Assembly (NCBI GenBank): GCA_008828725.1
Contig: MEHQ01001628.1
Span: forward strand, 124,001 to 188,000
Direction of reading: 5' to 3'
Length of the DNA stretch: 64,000 bases
Source of the DNA: Saccharina japonica
Taxonomy: Eukaryota > Sar > Phaeophyceae > Laminariales > Laminariaceae
Within the stretch, counting starts at the first letter, position 1, and each line of letters opens with the position of its first letter. Below, piece by piece: positions 1 to 11,520 of this stretch. Position numbers and translations under genes: made by a program. Below the pieces are notes generated by a model. It had not been told where the DNA came from and searched no databases. It was given only the letters and a program-made list of their open reading frames with translations.

Positions 1-2911
1 TTCCTCTCGGCGCGTCCCAATGAAGTACGGGATGAGTAATGCCAATGTTGCTCAAGTTGGAACACCATCTATATCCTGCTTAAGAAAGACGCCGTGCGGC
101 CCATCTGCCCGCTCACGTGCAACGCTGGTATTTATTATTTCGACGTCGTTCAAGTCGTAATCGCGAGCGTGCGTGGCACACCACCGCTAGAAGCTGAAAG
201 CGTCTTTTATAACATGATGATTACTATTGACCGGAACACTTACTTGACCGCGCGATATTAACGCTAATCCGGATTGTGCTCTGATCAATAGGTGATTTAG
301 GTTTCCATCTCCAGCAGCTTGGTATTTTTACACCGACGATGGCGCAATACTACACAGCGCGGACGGTGTTGGGCATCCGGCATCTCCACCAGAAGGGCAT
401 CGTCTACCGAGATCTCAAGCCGGAGAATGTGATGCTAGACGAGTATGGGAGATCGAGGATTTCGGACATGGGGTTGGCCTGCAAGGTCACCCCTCACCTG
501 ACGGGCGCGTGTGGCACCAGAGGATGTAAGCCTTTCACACCGTGCCCCTTTGTCTAGCCATTGCGTGTCACTTTCGTTCGCGAAGCCTAACCATACTTCT
601 CACTTTTATTACGATGCGAGTTTCTAATTTTGACCAAGGCTCTCGTGACAGTGGACCCCTGGCAAAATGGCCATGGCCGTTTTCTTACTTGAATAAACTA
701 TGGATTTTGTGTGCACTTTTCATCAAATTCTCAGAATTTTATTTTGTCTACTTTTTTTTTTGCATTTTTCATAAGTTTCTCATAATTTTATCTGTCTACT
801 ATACGTACGTTTTTTTTTTGTTCCTACATAAAAAGAAGTCCGGAGTGATACACGGGTATCGAACCCCTGACCCATGTGTTGAGAAGATGTGGTGCCACCT
901 GTTACTCTACACGTACAATTCGTGATTACCTCCAATTTTTCTGTACTTCTATAGTAGACGACTTTTTTTTTTTCCCTACGGTCCTCACGCAAGTGGAGCA
1001 GATCCTCATAGCTCATAGCCATAGCCTGCGCCATCATGCGCGTGTACCGCCTTAAGGGAGGGCAGCGGGGGTTCTCGGGGCACGTCGTCGACGTTTTTTC
1101 CTGTACTTTTCCCCACCAATGCAGACAAGTTGACGACAGTTACTAATATCCTGCTGCGCGAGTTCCTAGCGACAGCTATACTATCTTTCGCAATATATAT
1201 ATGGCAGTAGTAGGTCCTACAGTCGGGGTATCGACATGTTAAAACCAGCTGTGCATCTGACTCAAACGTCCTTGCCTTACCGCGCAAACTGCAGATTGAT
1301 CTGACTCAAACGTCCTTGCCATACCGCGCAAACTGCAGATTGGGCGCCAGAAATGCGTCTCCGAAACGCAGCTGGGAAGCGCGTCCCGTACAACGAGTGC
1401 GTGGATTGGTTCAGCCTTGGCTGTATTCTGTATGAGTTCTTACGTGGCATGAGCCCGTTCAGGACTGAGAGAGCCATCGAATGGTGTGCAGACACAATCC
1501 AAGACAAGGTACATATGGATTTCATCTATAATACGTGTCGCCTTATTGTCGTCAGTACTTACTACCAGTAATTTCTAGGGCTGCGAATCGCAGCCGATTC
1601 ATCCGATTCCATCGTACGGTTCAATCAACATCGGAATCGCAAAACGGTTACGTTTTTGCGATTTATTGATGACGTATTTTACCGGCTAAATCGGAACCCT
1701 CACCTGCCGGGGGGGGGAGGGGGCTTCGCTCGTTCGATTTGACTCGAAATTCAAGCGAGCCGATTTACTCCATAATTTCGATTATTCGGGTTGGCCGAAA
1801 CCGCTTTACATTCATTCGAACTTTCGCTTCGATTGACTTATTTCCTTCTGTGATGACGGTCCTCAGGAGAAACGCGTGGACAAGGCTACGTTGGAGATGG
1901 AGCCGGAATACCCTCCAAAATACTTCGACAACTTGGCTGCCGATCTCTGCTCACGTGAGCAAAGAAGCTGCGGTTGCACTACTCGTCCTGTAGTGTGAAC
2001 CTTGCTTTTGTCCTCACACTAGAGTGCAGATTTGCGCCCTTCATCATGGCATCGATGGCTGCCGTAAAGAAAAAGCAAACATCGCCTTTTGGAGTTTATA
2101 CATAATCGGATTCGAGCGCTCCTGCAACTGTTTTCGTTGTACTGGCTACAATATAACGCGTATGTAGAGCTTGACCGTAACCCATGTGAACATTTGATTG
2201 ATCTTGAGTACAAACATAACTAAAACGTGCACGCTCCCGTTTTATATTTCTGTTTGCACCCAGAGCTGATGGTAAAAGACCCAGCAAAGCGCCTCGGGTA
2301 CATGGGGGCAGACGACATCTTGAGACATGAATGGTTCGGGCACTTGGACCTTGACGCACTGGCCATGGACCAAGTGGAGAGTCCCTACATCCCAACCAAG
2401 GACATCAATGCGGCACCTCAGCGAGCGATCGGTAGCTTTGCAGACGCCGGTTCCAAGGTAATGACCAGACAAAGACAACTCTGGTGTCACAGGTTTCCTC
2501 CCGTGATTCGAAACGCCGCACCATGGCTGCCCGCACTCGGCTGCACCTATAGCAGACGCATCATACGCATAGCATGTTTCGAAAACTTAAAATAGGGTCA
2601 GCTTCGTCACCCTCCCTGTCATTCCGCGTATCAGGTATACTTCGTATATCCCCATTTCCGTCTTTTTAATAGCTCCTGGCCTCAATCGTTTGTGTACATA
2701 AAATAGCCTCATTGTTTTTGCGCCCCATGACCGACTTATATCATTGGATGCGCAGGTGTCTCTTTCCCGGGAAGATCAGGCAATCTACGAGGGGTGGGAG
2801 TACACTTGCGTCGACGACTTCCAACAGGAAGTTGTAGATTTTCTCACGTACCGTGACAGTCACAGCGTCGGGTTTGACACGCATGTTGGCGGGTGCTGCA
2901 ATGTATCTTGA
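1..2911 (+). CDS. GRK-like AGC protein kinase, 3' part (N-lobe lies before the window)
   Basis: Serine/threonine kinase C-lobe and tail, rebuilt from exons 1-24 (inferred), 318-525, 1339-1508, 1867-1954, 2264-2457 and 2756-2911. Every junction is GT-AG and phases agree, giving about 279 residues to the stop. The catalytic loop YRDLKPEN, then SDMGLA in place of the usual DFG, then GTRGYWAPEM (split between exons at 525/1339), CVDWFSLGCILYEF and the subdomain XI motif KDPAKRLG are all readable. A DLG-type triplet followed by GLA is characteristic of G-protein-coupled receptor kinases, and DMG is close to it. An AGC-type tail follows, with aromatic residues near the end. The family phosphorylates activated receptors or other membrane-associated targets; the substrate here is unknown. 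The N-terminal RGS-like region, if present, would lie upstream. It converges with the TerC gene, with 40 bp between stop codons. A generic AGC kinase is the alternative. Confidence 0.85.
785..930 (-). mobile_element. short tRNA-derived SINE-like copy in kinase intron
   Basis: On the minus strand a tRNA-like segment has a good internal B box (GGGGTTCGATACCC). It runs 3' into an A-rich stretch made by the T-rich plus strand around 805-825. It lies inside the intron between kinase exons 318-525 and 1339-1508. The A box is weak, so a decayed tRNA pseudogene is equally possible. Confidence 0.4.
1255..1342 (+). repeat. 44-bp tandem duplication covering a splice acceptor
   Basis: Two nearly identical 44-bp units, offset exactly 44 bp with a T/A difference, each end in the same pyrimidine/CTGCAG acceptor. 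The second copy supplies the acceptor used before kinase position 1339. The first supplies an identical decoy acceptor. Confidence 0.9.
1573..1690. repeat. imperfect hairpin-rich intronic segment
   Basis: Opens with a palindrome (GGCTGCGA, one base, TCGCAGCC) and continues with repeated GATTC/GAATC words able to pair with each other. It lies in the kinase intron before exon 1867. Possibly a decayed foldback element. Confidence 0.35.
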
Positions 2912-2951
2912 GACGAAAACAATATTTTGTAAAGTTCTACGAATCATTATT

Positions 2952-5900
2952 CTACGCCGAGTTCTCTTGGCGCTCAAGCAAGCTGAAGCCTATCCCGGCT
3001 CCTAGCAAACCTGTAATTACACCCAAAGACGCCCCAATCGACACATTATATCCGAAAAACTCTCCCCCGAGTTTCGCCCCCACAAAGGCCAACACAACAG
3101 CCACGGCTGGTCGTAGGTACACCAAGTCTTCGACAGCACTCGAAAGTATCACGAACAAGCTCCTCAGATTGAGGATCGCCCATATGTTGGACGTGTAGAC
3201 AATGAAAGGGTCCTGACGGGAACACGTGATGCAAACACCGATGTTGGACGCCAATGTTAAGGATTTGCACGTAAAATCGCAACGCGGACGAAAGCGGTCG
3301 AGGTGCAGAGGAGTAAAAACACTTGCATGCGTCAAACCCTTGGCCTCTTTCAAACATGGAGGTCCAAGACTCGAACACAAAAAAGACACCGCGTGAGCCT
3401 TGACCGCGATGCGGCTTTAGAGCGAGACCTTGCTCTGGATGCCAAATGTGTTAATCGTCCGAACGCTAAACACTATCACCGAGTGCGTATAGATTAATAT
3501 TTACATCGTTCGTCGATTCGTCCCGTCGGGTTATATAGAGCAAGTCAGGGCACAAAACTGTGCGCCGCCAAAATCTACTTGACTGTGTGCGGTCTAAGTG
3601 TGATAAAACGCTAAATCGATAGGGCATTATATACACGTAAAGAGCAGGAAAAAATAAAATGTCGTGGTTGGTCAAGAGGGGTGGGGCAAAAGCCACCATT
3701 ACCTTGGTGACGGCAAACACTGCAGGAATCGAATCGACAGCGAAGATGACGTCGCTCAGCTCGATGCACACCAGAACAAGTAGAAGAGGGGTAGCTCGGC
3801 GGACGCCATCAGCCTGTTTCAGACAATGGAAAACATGTAAGTAGGGAGGGTTATGGGGCTGCTTGCGCACGAAGCGCCGACAGCAGTAGTCTTCCACAAG
3901 CTGCAGCGAGTACATGTGTCTGAACGTCTCTCGTGAGAGTCCTGTATGTTTTTCACGAATAAGAGTACCAATGTCGTGTTTAAGAAACGCGGAAGAAACG
4001 AACAACTTAAGGCGACGGAGGAACCCTCAGATATCTGCTGTTGAGTAGGCGCGCGAAGGCGTTTCGGCAAAATATACAAAATACTTGGAATTCGAGGAAG
4101 GGATTGGCGAACAAGATCCGTATTTCGAAGTTTAAAAAAACACGATGTACATAAGCAAGAATCCAGAGTTTGTTTGCCCTTTTTTGGGCCCAACTTACTA
4201 ATTTTGACGGAAACGTAATTTCTCTGTCCGCACTGTTTTCGGGTTCGTCAGCTTAACAGTTCAAAAAGTCCGCCTGGAGACCAGCAAGCTTTTCATAAAA
4301 GCCGTTTTTTCATAAGTGATGTAGCCATCCTGCGCGTGAAATTAAATAATAAGCGATTTCGCGAGTTTTTTGTGCTGCTGGCTCGTAGCTTTGAGATGAC
4401 GAAAATACCTCGAGTCGTTTCTGGCAAATGTACGACTACTGCATGGCGCACCCGGCACATGTGCTTCAATTTCGCGGGCTGTGGTTGTTCGTGAGCTGTA
4501 GCTGTCCATACGTGAGGTGCAACCTTCATTTGGGGGTTCTTGTCTCATTTTGTGTACTCCAAATATCGAGCAACTTCGACCACTGCAGCACCTTTAAGTC
4601 AGAGGTATAGGCCTCTGGTGACAAGCGCGCGGGCGGTCTATCTGAAGAGAACCACAAGTTGTGGACGAAACACTACGCTGATACACCCACTCTCTGCTAA
4701 GGCGCGAACCGGCCAAAGGTCCAAATGCAACGTGTTCAAAAAGCGATTGGGTTTTCTATGCCGATATAACACCTAGAGATTGGGGTCACCCGGAAACCCG
4801 GGGATGGTGGAAAAGGTCCCCCGTGGCCGTAAAGGTTCCAGTGCGACTACATATTTAATACTGCCACTTAGCTTTTAGTTCTATATGCCAAAGGGAGGAC
4901 TATCCGCTTCAGTTACGGCTGTATCAAACTATTAGTAGAACGCGAAAATACCGGGACAGCCACTATTCCCGTTGTCCCCAAGCTCAAGTCAAATACCGGT
5001 AAAGGACGTACCACCGTGAAGAATTTGTCTCCATCGTAGGAGTCTGTAGCATCCAGGATGTTAGCGGCGAACGCGATGACTTTGTTGTCGGTGAGGTCTT
5101 CATCGCCGTCTTCGTCACCTTCGGCCAAAAGTGTGTACGCCGAAAACAACAGAACCCCTGCAAACCCCAGCAGGACAGGATGGAACAAGTCCATAGCAAC
5201 CTCGCCAAGAGCAATGAAAATCGCCCGCATTACGACCGCTCCAATGATGCCCCAAGTAAGAACCCGGTTTTGGTTGGCCAGTGGAACCTGAGTGAGACGG
5301 CGAAAAAACATGAATATACGAAACACGGCGGGGCAGTCTTTTGATTTATTACGAGCGAATGCGAGTTTCGAATTCTGACGGCGCTAAAAAAATAGGGGCC
5401 CCTTTCGAGTTGCTTGAGGCGCCCGCCGGTTCGGTTCTCAACGTATTTGATATGATATGATATGTGTGGTAAGGCATTTCCCAGACAACAAACGGGGACA
5501 CATTTTGAGTTTTTGTACATATGGTGCGGAGTTTTTCAGGCGCCGCCACTGCAACCACCACCGATATCACCGCCGCCGCTGCCGCTGCTACTGCTGCTGC
5601 TGCTGCACCTGCTGCTATTACTCTATGTTATTTCCTTGTTCCACTCGACTACCGTCCACCATTAACCCACGCACTACCAGTAAAACTGACGACAGTTACA
5701 AATACCTTGCTGCGCGAGTTCCTAGCGACAGCTATGTACGTATTTACCACCCTAAACTATTATACCTATATATCTCACACCCCAAACCTCGTGAGCGATT
5801 GCCGTATAATACCTATCTCACACTTTCACAGCCCAAACCCCGTGAGCGATTGGCAACAAACAGCACAATGCAGAGGGCGCCCCAAATCGGTCGCAAGAAA

Positions 5901-6832
5901 TTGAGGCTCGTTTTCACAAGATAAATACGAAACTTAACTTGAAACGGTGCTCAGGGAAGGCTGCCATACTGCACGAGTACCAGTATCTAATACGTACTGA
6001 TACCTGGAAAATACGTACTGGTAGCCAATACAAATATTAATATTAATATTAGCCTGTTGCTCAGAGCGGAATCAAAATAAGAGATTGAGCCTCGACGTGG
6101 CCTCGACGCCAAATTGACGTTAACTTATCATAATGTAATACTCGGCGCTTTCTGTACCACAACAGGCTTACGTAGCAGTATGTACTGTAACGCTAACAAT
6201 TGTGTCCGCACTGTTTGTCGTACACGCGTGGGATTCATGATCACCGCACTGTACACACGTGGGTTTCAATTGTCATCGCTCTGGGTACTGGGTACTGGGT
6301 TTCATGGTAATCGCCCGCACTGCTGTACACACGTGGGTTTCAGGTCGTCGCTCTGGGTACTGGGTACTGGGTACTCTGTGTACGAGAACTGGGTACGTGA
6401 CGCCTCACTGACACACACGCTCACCTTGAAAAATCTAAACAGCAGCAAAAATACGAAGAGGTTGTCGACAGAAAGGCTCATCTCCACCACATACCCTGCA
6501 AAATATTGCAAGGCTTTGTCAGCCCCGAGGAACTGGTTTATGCCAGCGCCAAATCCCACTGCTCCAGTGACTGCCAAGGCTGTCGTAGTGAGAGCATCCC
6601 GGTAACGATCCGGATCCGGAGCGCTTTCGACCTTCATAGTGGGAGTAGTGCCACCTGTCGGTATAGACCTTTCTAAGTTCGCGGAGCGAACATGTGAACC
6701 CTGCTGAATGCTACATCGAGACCACACGGAGGTATCTCCACGAGATGCACAACGCACTCTCGCTGGCAGCCGAAGTCCTGCGACTGCAAGGAAGTTGAGT
6801 GCCACGCATGGTAACAACGCCAGAACCCTCAT
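2952..6832 (-). CDS. TerC/Alx-family integral membrane protein, probably plastid-targeted
   Basis: Four exons in gene order, 6832-6425, 5287-5012, 3813-3703 and 3212-2952, with all introns phase 0 and GT-AG, encode 351 aa. The N-terminus is a hydrophobic signal-like stretch ([19 protein letters not shown]) followed by LRLPARVR and a basic, Ser/Thr-rich region. This is like the bipartite leader of plastid proteins in algae with complex red plastids, although the usual Phe after cleavage would be Leu here. The core has family signatures: [48 protein letters not shown] and DPFIVYTSN, with several membrane spans. Plant plastid TerC acts in thylakoid membrane biogenesis, and bacterial TerC/Alx members are linked to metal (Mn2+) export. 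Location and substrate are inferred. An acidic loop (EGDEDGDED) follows exon-2 span 3. Confidence 0.92.
6220..6374 (+). repeat. short tandem repeats in TerC intron 1
   Basis: Segments beginning TACACACGTGGGTTTCA recur (about 6250 and 6313, with a weaker copy near 6221), each followed by CTCTGGGTACTGGGTACTGGG. The block sits in TerC intron 1, about 50 bp outside the exon-1 donor. Confidence 0.8.
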
Positions 6833-8140
6833 TTAGGGCGTGGCGTGAGTTGGATGAAAGTTGTTGCCACACGTACGTTGCAATTTTCAATGTCCTGGAA
6901 GGCGAAATTCACATGGGGAACGTGGTCATTCTAAAAAAAAAAAAATGCTCTGCACAAGCGGTCCCAGTGATACTTCTTCGAGATTGGCAGACCCACTCCG
7001 CCTCCTCGGGCGATACCAGCAAAATCCACGGAATGAGGCCATCCTTTTGGTTCGTGCACGGCGTATCTCGGCTGGGCGGGGCGCGGGTCGGGGCTACGCC
7101 CCGACCCACTCCCCGCCGCCCCGCCTGTCTGGTGAAGTTTGGTGATACGGATCACGAGCGAGCGCGTAACTTGTTGTGTCGTTACATTTGGCGTTACATT
7201 TCGGAAGATGACCTGGATCATGAAAGAAATCGTGACTCGGATGTGTGTACGTGTGATAAGCATTTTACATACATACGAGATACGAGTATATAAGTAGTCA
7301 AAACGGACTCGTAACCTAAGTCTGCGAAAAAATCGGCGCCAGGTGCCTAAACAGCCTTTTGTAGTACAAGCGGTACGACCACGGCTCCGCCCTTGGCGTC
7401 AGTTCTATACCGGTATTATTATACAGATTGCGGAGTAGTAGTGGACGAACTTGCAAAAACTTGCTGATTGTTCTCCGTGTATGTACTCACCTCCTCAAAT
7501 ACCCTGGTCAAAGTCACGGATCTTGTGACCAAGGCGCTTACTGCGTGATCGTGTTGAATGCATGCATGTGTATATATAAATCGTATTCAGATGCAATACA
7601 AAAACGTCAGTTTATAAATAACAGTATTACTCGCTCGACGCCTGGCGTTGGTTTTGGTTGCCCTGGTCCCGGTGCCGTTCTAGATGCGCTCCTCCCGGTT
7701 ACGGTTACTATCTCATCTGATTTTCAAGATTTGCGCACACGCGGACAATGTTACGCAAGAGGGTTGACATATCGATCCCTGCCTGGAGGTGGTTACTTGC
7801 TCACGAGTGTCTATTATTCCTCTCTGCAGGCACGCTGGAACTCGATTCAGTCAAGGTCCCACACTATCGCCAACGGATACCTCGAACGACAGTATAACTA
7901 TCCTATTAGACGTCATCAACAATATTATTATCTTCTTTTGGGTTTTCCTTCGGTTAACGCGTTCCGACCCCCCCCCCTCCCCGCGCCGCTACTCTGGCTG
8001 ACGTGGATTCCCTCGGCACCGCCACATAATTTGAATTTATGTTATTCCCCCGCATTCCCCCGCCCGTTTTCCATACGATACGTAAATTTGGCCCATGCCG
8101 ACGGTAGTCAATGTGGAGAATACTCCTAATATTGTAAATT
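6833..8140. other. intergenic region upstream of TerC, no supported gene
   Basis: No family-recognisable coding sequence was seen. A 233-codon open frame (7428-8129, +) has no recognisable motif and no exon-like signals. The TerC promoter should lie in the right-to-left part next to 6832. A perfect palindrome (7085-7107) is the one clear structure. Confidence 0.6.
7085..7107. repeat. perfect 10-bp inverted repeat with 3-nt loop
   Basis: GGGTCGGGGC, then TAC, then GCCCCGACCC: a very GC-rich stem. It could be a cruciform or protein-binding site. No T-tract follows. Confidence 0.85.
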
Positions 8141-8604
8141 TGTCGGTCGCCCCGATGGTCTATTACGGAGGACCATATTAAATAGGACCAAATATTATTC
8201 GTAAAAACAGGCGAATATATGGGTTTTTGTGTGTACGATAGGTCCTATTTACTATTATGGTCCTCTGTAATAGTGGTGCCCTCGAATGCTTCTAATAGTT
8301 GATTTAGGGGGTTCGAATCTCACGTGGGTCGGACTCTTGAGTGTATTTGCAAAAAATACTAAAAAACGCTATCAACCGCTGAGAGCGCCTACAATAGTAG
8401 CGTGGGTAGGCGCAATTCGATGCGAGTCGACGAGGGAAGAAAAGGCTGAAGTCTTCTCGCGATGAAAATGCAAGGTAAGAACCGTAGAGAGGGGGAGGAG
8501 GGAGAGGGGCCCACCCTGTGACCCCGGATCTGAATTACGACTATAGGAAGGAGAGAGAAAGAAAGGGCGAAGATAATTAATGGGATGAGAAAAAATATAT
8601 ATAT
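8141..8604 (+). mobile_element. tRNA-derived SINE, interrupted by a MITE
   Basis: The head begins GTCGGTCGCCCCGATGGT and carries a B box (GGGTTCGAATC) near 8315. The body carries the family signatures GCGAGTCGACGAGGGAAG (minus variants elsewhere) and CCCCGGATCTGAATTACGA, and the A-rich tail is at about 8586-8604. It matches copies at 24.4, 32.1-32.6, 42.8 and 43.7 kb. Pol III transcription and LINE-assisted retroposition are inferred from the architecture. Confidence 0.85.
8160..8273 (+). mobile_element. 114-bp MITE with 17-bp terminal inverted repeats
   Basis: It begins CTATTACGGAGGACCAT and ends with the complement of CTATTACAGAGGACCAT (one mismatch). TGGT is duplicated on both sides (8156-8159 and 8274-8277). 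It interrupts the SINE head, which is continuous in other copies. It has no coding capacity. A related copy on the opposite strand is at 52796-52916. Confidence 0.88.
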
Positions 8605-9664
8605 GACGGTCGCCAGTCCCCATCCAGGCATTTCACAATGTATTCATACGAAGCTTGTCTGGAAGTGAACGCTCACACACTCCGGCCCGCGCGCCCTTAG
8701 CCCGACTAACGACGCCGCCTCCTTCACCCCGCCCTGGGTGACCTGAAGAATACGGATATTGTCAAATTAATCAACCAGGCTTGAGTCTATACTCGTTACT
8801 GTTACGTCGGTCGGACATACTCCGTACTGCTGTGTAGACATGGTGCAACGCCTCGTAGCGGCGATCGCTGCAAAAACCTTCACCACTTCACAAACAGATG
8901 GCAGTGGGCAGCGATATTTGCTTGTTTGCAGCATGCGAAACTCCTGTTGTTAATAGTGCATTCAAGGACATCAAAGCAAAAAATCCCCGGAGGCATTATG
9001 GCACCGATACACGTTTCTTGGGACTTTTGGACCAATGATGTACGTTACAATGAAAAGGTAGTCTCATGACGTCGTAGCAGTATTGGGTGCCTCAGCGTTA
9101 TAGGGTGTAAACGGTCAAAGCACATATTTATTGCCATCACACGGTTCAACGGTCACCAAAACCTCCTTTCCTGTGGAGTGCGACCCGATAGAAACTATCA
9201 GTACCAGGCATACGTTTACGGGCGAAGCGAGTTGCTACTCTTCATGGGTGCCAAAAATACAGGGGCTCCTTGTGAGCTTCGGGTGAAATCGGAGACCTGC
9301 TATTTCCGATCCAAAAACTCCGTTTTTTGTTGCTGGTATTTTTGGCGCCTTTCACCAGCTCACGCAGCAGTTGACAACATATACAAATATCCACCAGCGC
9401 AGGTTCCTACTGTAGCGATGGGCTACTCTATCTTTACCAATGGTAATGGTGTTACACCCAGACAGGGTGAGCCTCAGCATTCGCCGGGCAAGTCCTAGCT
9501 GATACGGAGTGAACTCCAAGCTTCACTTCGGTAAACCCTTGCACTTGTAGCGGCGATTCAAGCAAACCCTTATGTCGCCCGACATCAAGCTTGAGAAGGA
9601 CTACGATCGAGGGGCCAAACTACGGCTCGAACTATAAACTGACGGTGACAATATTGTAGAGAGG
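8605..9664. other. intergenic region, no supported gene
   Basis: Lies downstream of the minus-strand TMEM258-like exon. No conserved frame, tRNA or clear repeat was recognised. A 106-codon frame near 9178 begins with GTG and lacks motifs. Confidence 0.5.
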
Positions 9665-9883
9665 CTAGACATACACCCCAGACCAAAGCAAAACAAAGAG
9701 CGTTCCAAATCCTAGAAGGGCAGATGATGTTAGCACCAAAGGCAAGTCCTTCGTAACGCTTTGCTCCTTCTTCGCGTTCATTTGTTGTACGAAAGATACC
9801 GACATGAAGCCCAGCCCTGCCGTAACGAGAGCCGCCCCAAGGGTGCCATACAGCTGTGGTGGCACTGGGCTCGAGTATGCGAC
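9665..9883 (-). CDS. TMEM258/OST5-family oligosaccharyltransferase subunit, terminal exon
   Basis: This exon encodes 72 residues to a TAG stop, entered at a CGACAG acceptor in phase 0. It matches the whole conserved part of TMEM258 (about 79 aa in animals): YSSPVPPQLYGTL at the start, a first membrane span, a short charged loop (MNAKKEQSVTKDL), and a second span ending LLGFGTLFVLLWSGVYV at the very C-terminus, the family hallmark. TMEM258/OST5 is a small ER membrane subunit of the complex that transfers N-glycans to nascent proteins. The missing first exon need supply only a few residues including Met. One possibility is an ATG at 10138 spliced from a weak CAG|GTCAAT donor, but I am not confident in it. 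Identity rests on the C-terminal motif and two-span layout. Confidence 0.8.
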   Translation of the reverse strand, partial: VAYSSPVPPQLYGTLGAALVTAGLGFMSVSFVQQMNAKKEQSVTKDLPLVLTSSALLGFGTLFVLLWSGVYV

Positions 9884-11137
9884 CTGTCGCGGATACGAGC
9901 AGTGGCGTTTACGCACGATTAAGACAGGAGTTCAATAATTGCAGAATCCGCTGTCGGAGCAGGTAGATTTGGAAGCGTTCTTTCCGTGAGGAAACCAAAG
10001 AAGAGGGTACTTGACAAGGCGCCTTTGCTTATCATCAGAACTACGAGGAGCGAGATTGACCTGCTCAGGATGAACGAGGTGCAGAAAATGCCAACCGCCG
10101 TGATTGGTGATTATCTTTCGCTTTCTAGACCGATCCATCGTCGGGCCACTTTCTGGATCTTTCTTGGGTGCACATTCTCGTATCCAAAGGCACTACCAGC
10201 AGAGATATATCTGTAGAGGTGGAAACATGGCGACCAAGGAATATACGATTGTGTGTATAGGCTCGTTCAGCCAACGAACCAATCGGAGAAGTCTACCACA
10301 AACTACGTTTGGTGTACTGGGTCAACCTGCAATTGTGTAAACACTGTTTCGCAGTGATCTCTTAACAGTAGCTGTAACACGGGCGCTAGCTAGCTTGACA
10401 TGAAATCAATGCTACTATGCCTGCAATAAACCAAAAACATGCATGCAATTTCTTTACGAATACAGAGGGAATATTTTAGCCATCCTCTGCCCAATGGTAT
10501 TTTGCACAAATGGTTCAAATCTCACTTTTCAACATGTGCCGTATACGGTTACTATTAATAACGTATTCTGGCAAAGGGCAACGGCTTATACCGTATACTA
10601 ACATCAAACATCAGTCATTCCGCTGGCAATCTGATATACACCCCTACGAACACACGTTTGCGCATTTTCTCACGGCGGTTGTAGTCCGATCTGGATGAAA
10701 TTTCGCATTTATCACTGTATATCTTCTCTGATATATCACGAACGGTCGTATATAGGCGCGTATTTTCTGGATAACGGGTTTGGTTTACGGACTTTATGGG
10801 GTCCCAGTAAAACTCCGTAAAATGTACCTACGCCGCCCTGAACTCCGAATAACCAGCGGTCCTAACCGTTACCGAGAAAGCACGCGGCTACGGTTCTTCG
10901 AAACGCGTCAGAGAAGATCAGTACAAAATGTAAATTCAGATCAGACTGAAACCACGGTGAGCAAACGAAGATGACTTCTGTGGTTTGGCCATCGCTGAAC
11001 CAGCCTGCAGATCACGTAACTATTTTTACCCAACGCAAAAAAAATGGTGGCTTTTGTGCTGATACCAGTGTTGGGAATCATATCGGAATTACCAAGATTT
11101 TTCACGATGTAGCACCGAACCTTCATTCGCAGAATCC

Positions 11138-11520
11138 TACGGGGCGGTGCGGTGCGATGCGGTGCGGATTTGTTTTTTATTTTTATACGGTGCGATGCGG
11201 TTTGAAATCGTGCCGTGCTGTGCGGTTCGGTAAAAATCGGTCAGTACCGCACCGCACCGTACCCGCATCGTAGCAAAGTCCTTGATTTCAAAGACCCCAA
11301 GAGTGTCTCGCGGTTTATATGTTGGAGAGTCGAACGGTGCCGTTTGATGCAGGTTTTTTTTTTTTTCAATCGTACGGCGCGGTGCGGGGCGGATTTCAAT
11401 TTATGACAACCCTAGGGTGCAGTGAGGTGCGGTTTTGTTCCAGGCATCATCACACGGTGCGGTGCGGTTCGTTAAAACAGCACCGAACCGCACCGCATCG
11501 AAATACAAAGCCGCACCGCG
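11138..11520. repeat. two foldback blocks of GGTGCG/CGCACC words
   Basis: Block one (11138-11274) starts with tandem GCGGTGCGGTGCG-type sequence and ends with its complement. Block two (about 11377-11520) repeats the design, with CGGTGCGGTGCGGTTCG opposite CGAACCGCACCGCATCG around a short loop. Both look like decayed foldback elements or recombined minisatellites. Confidence 0.75.

Noticed and set aside
7428..8129. 233-codon open frame upstream of the first SINE
   Set aside because: No motif, mixed composition, runs to the SINE border, and no splice or start context distinguishes it from chance.
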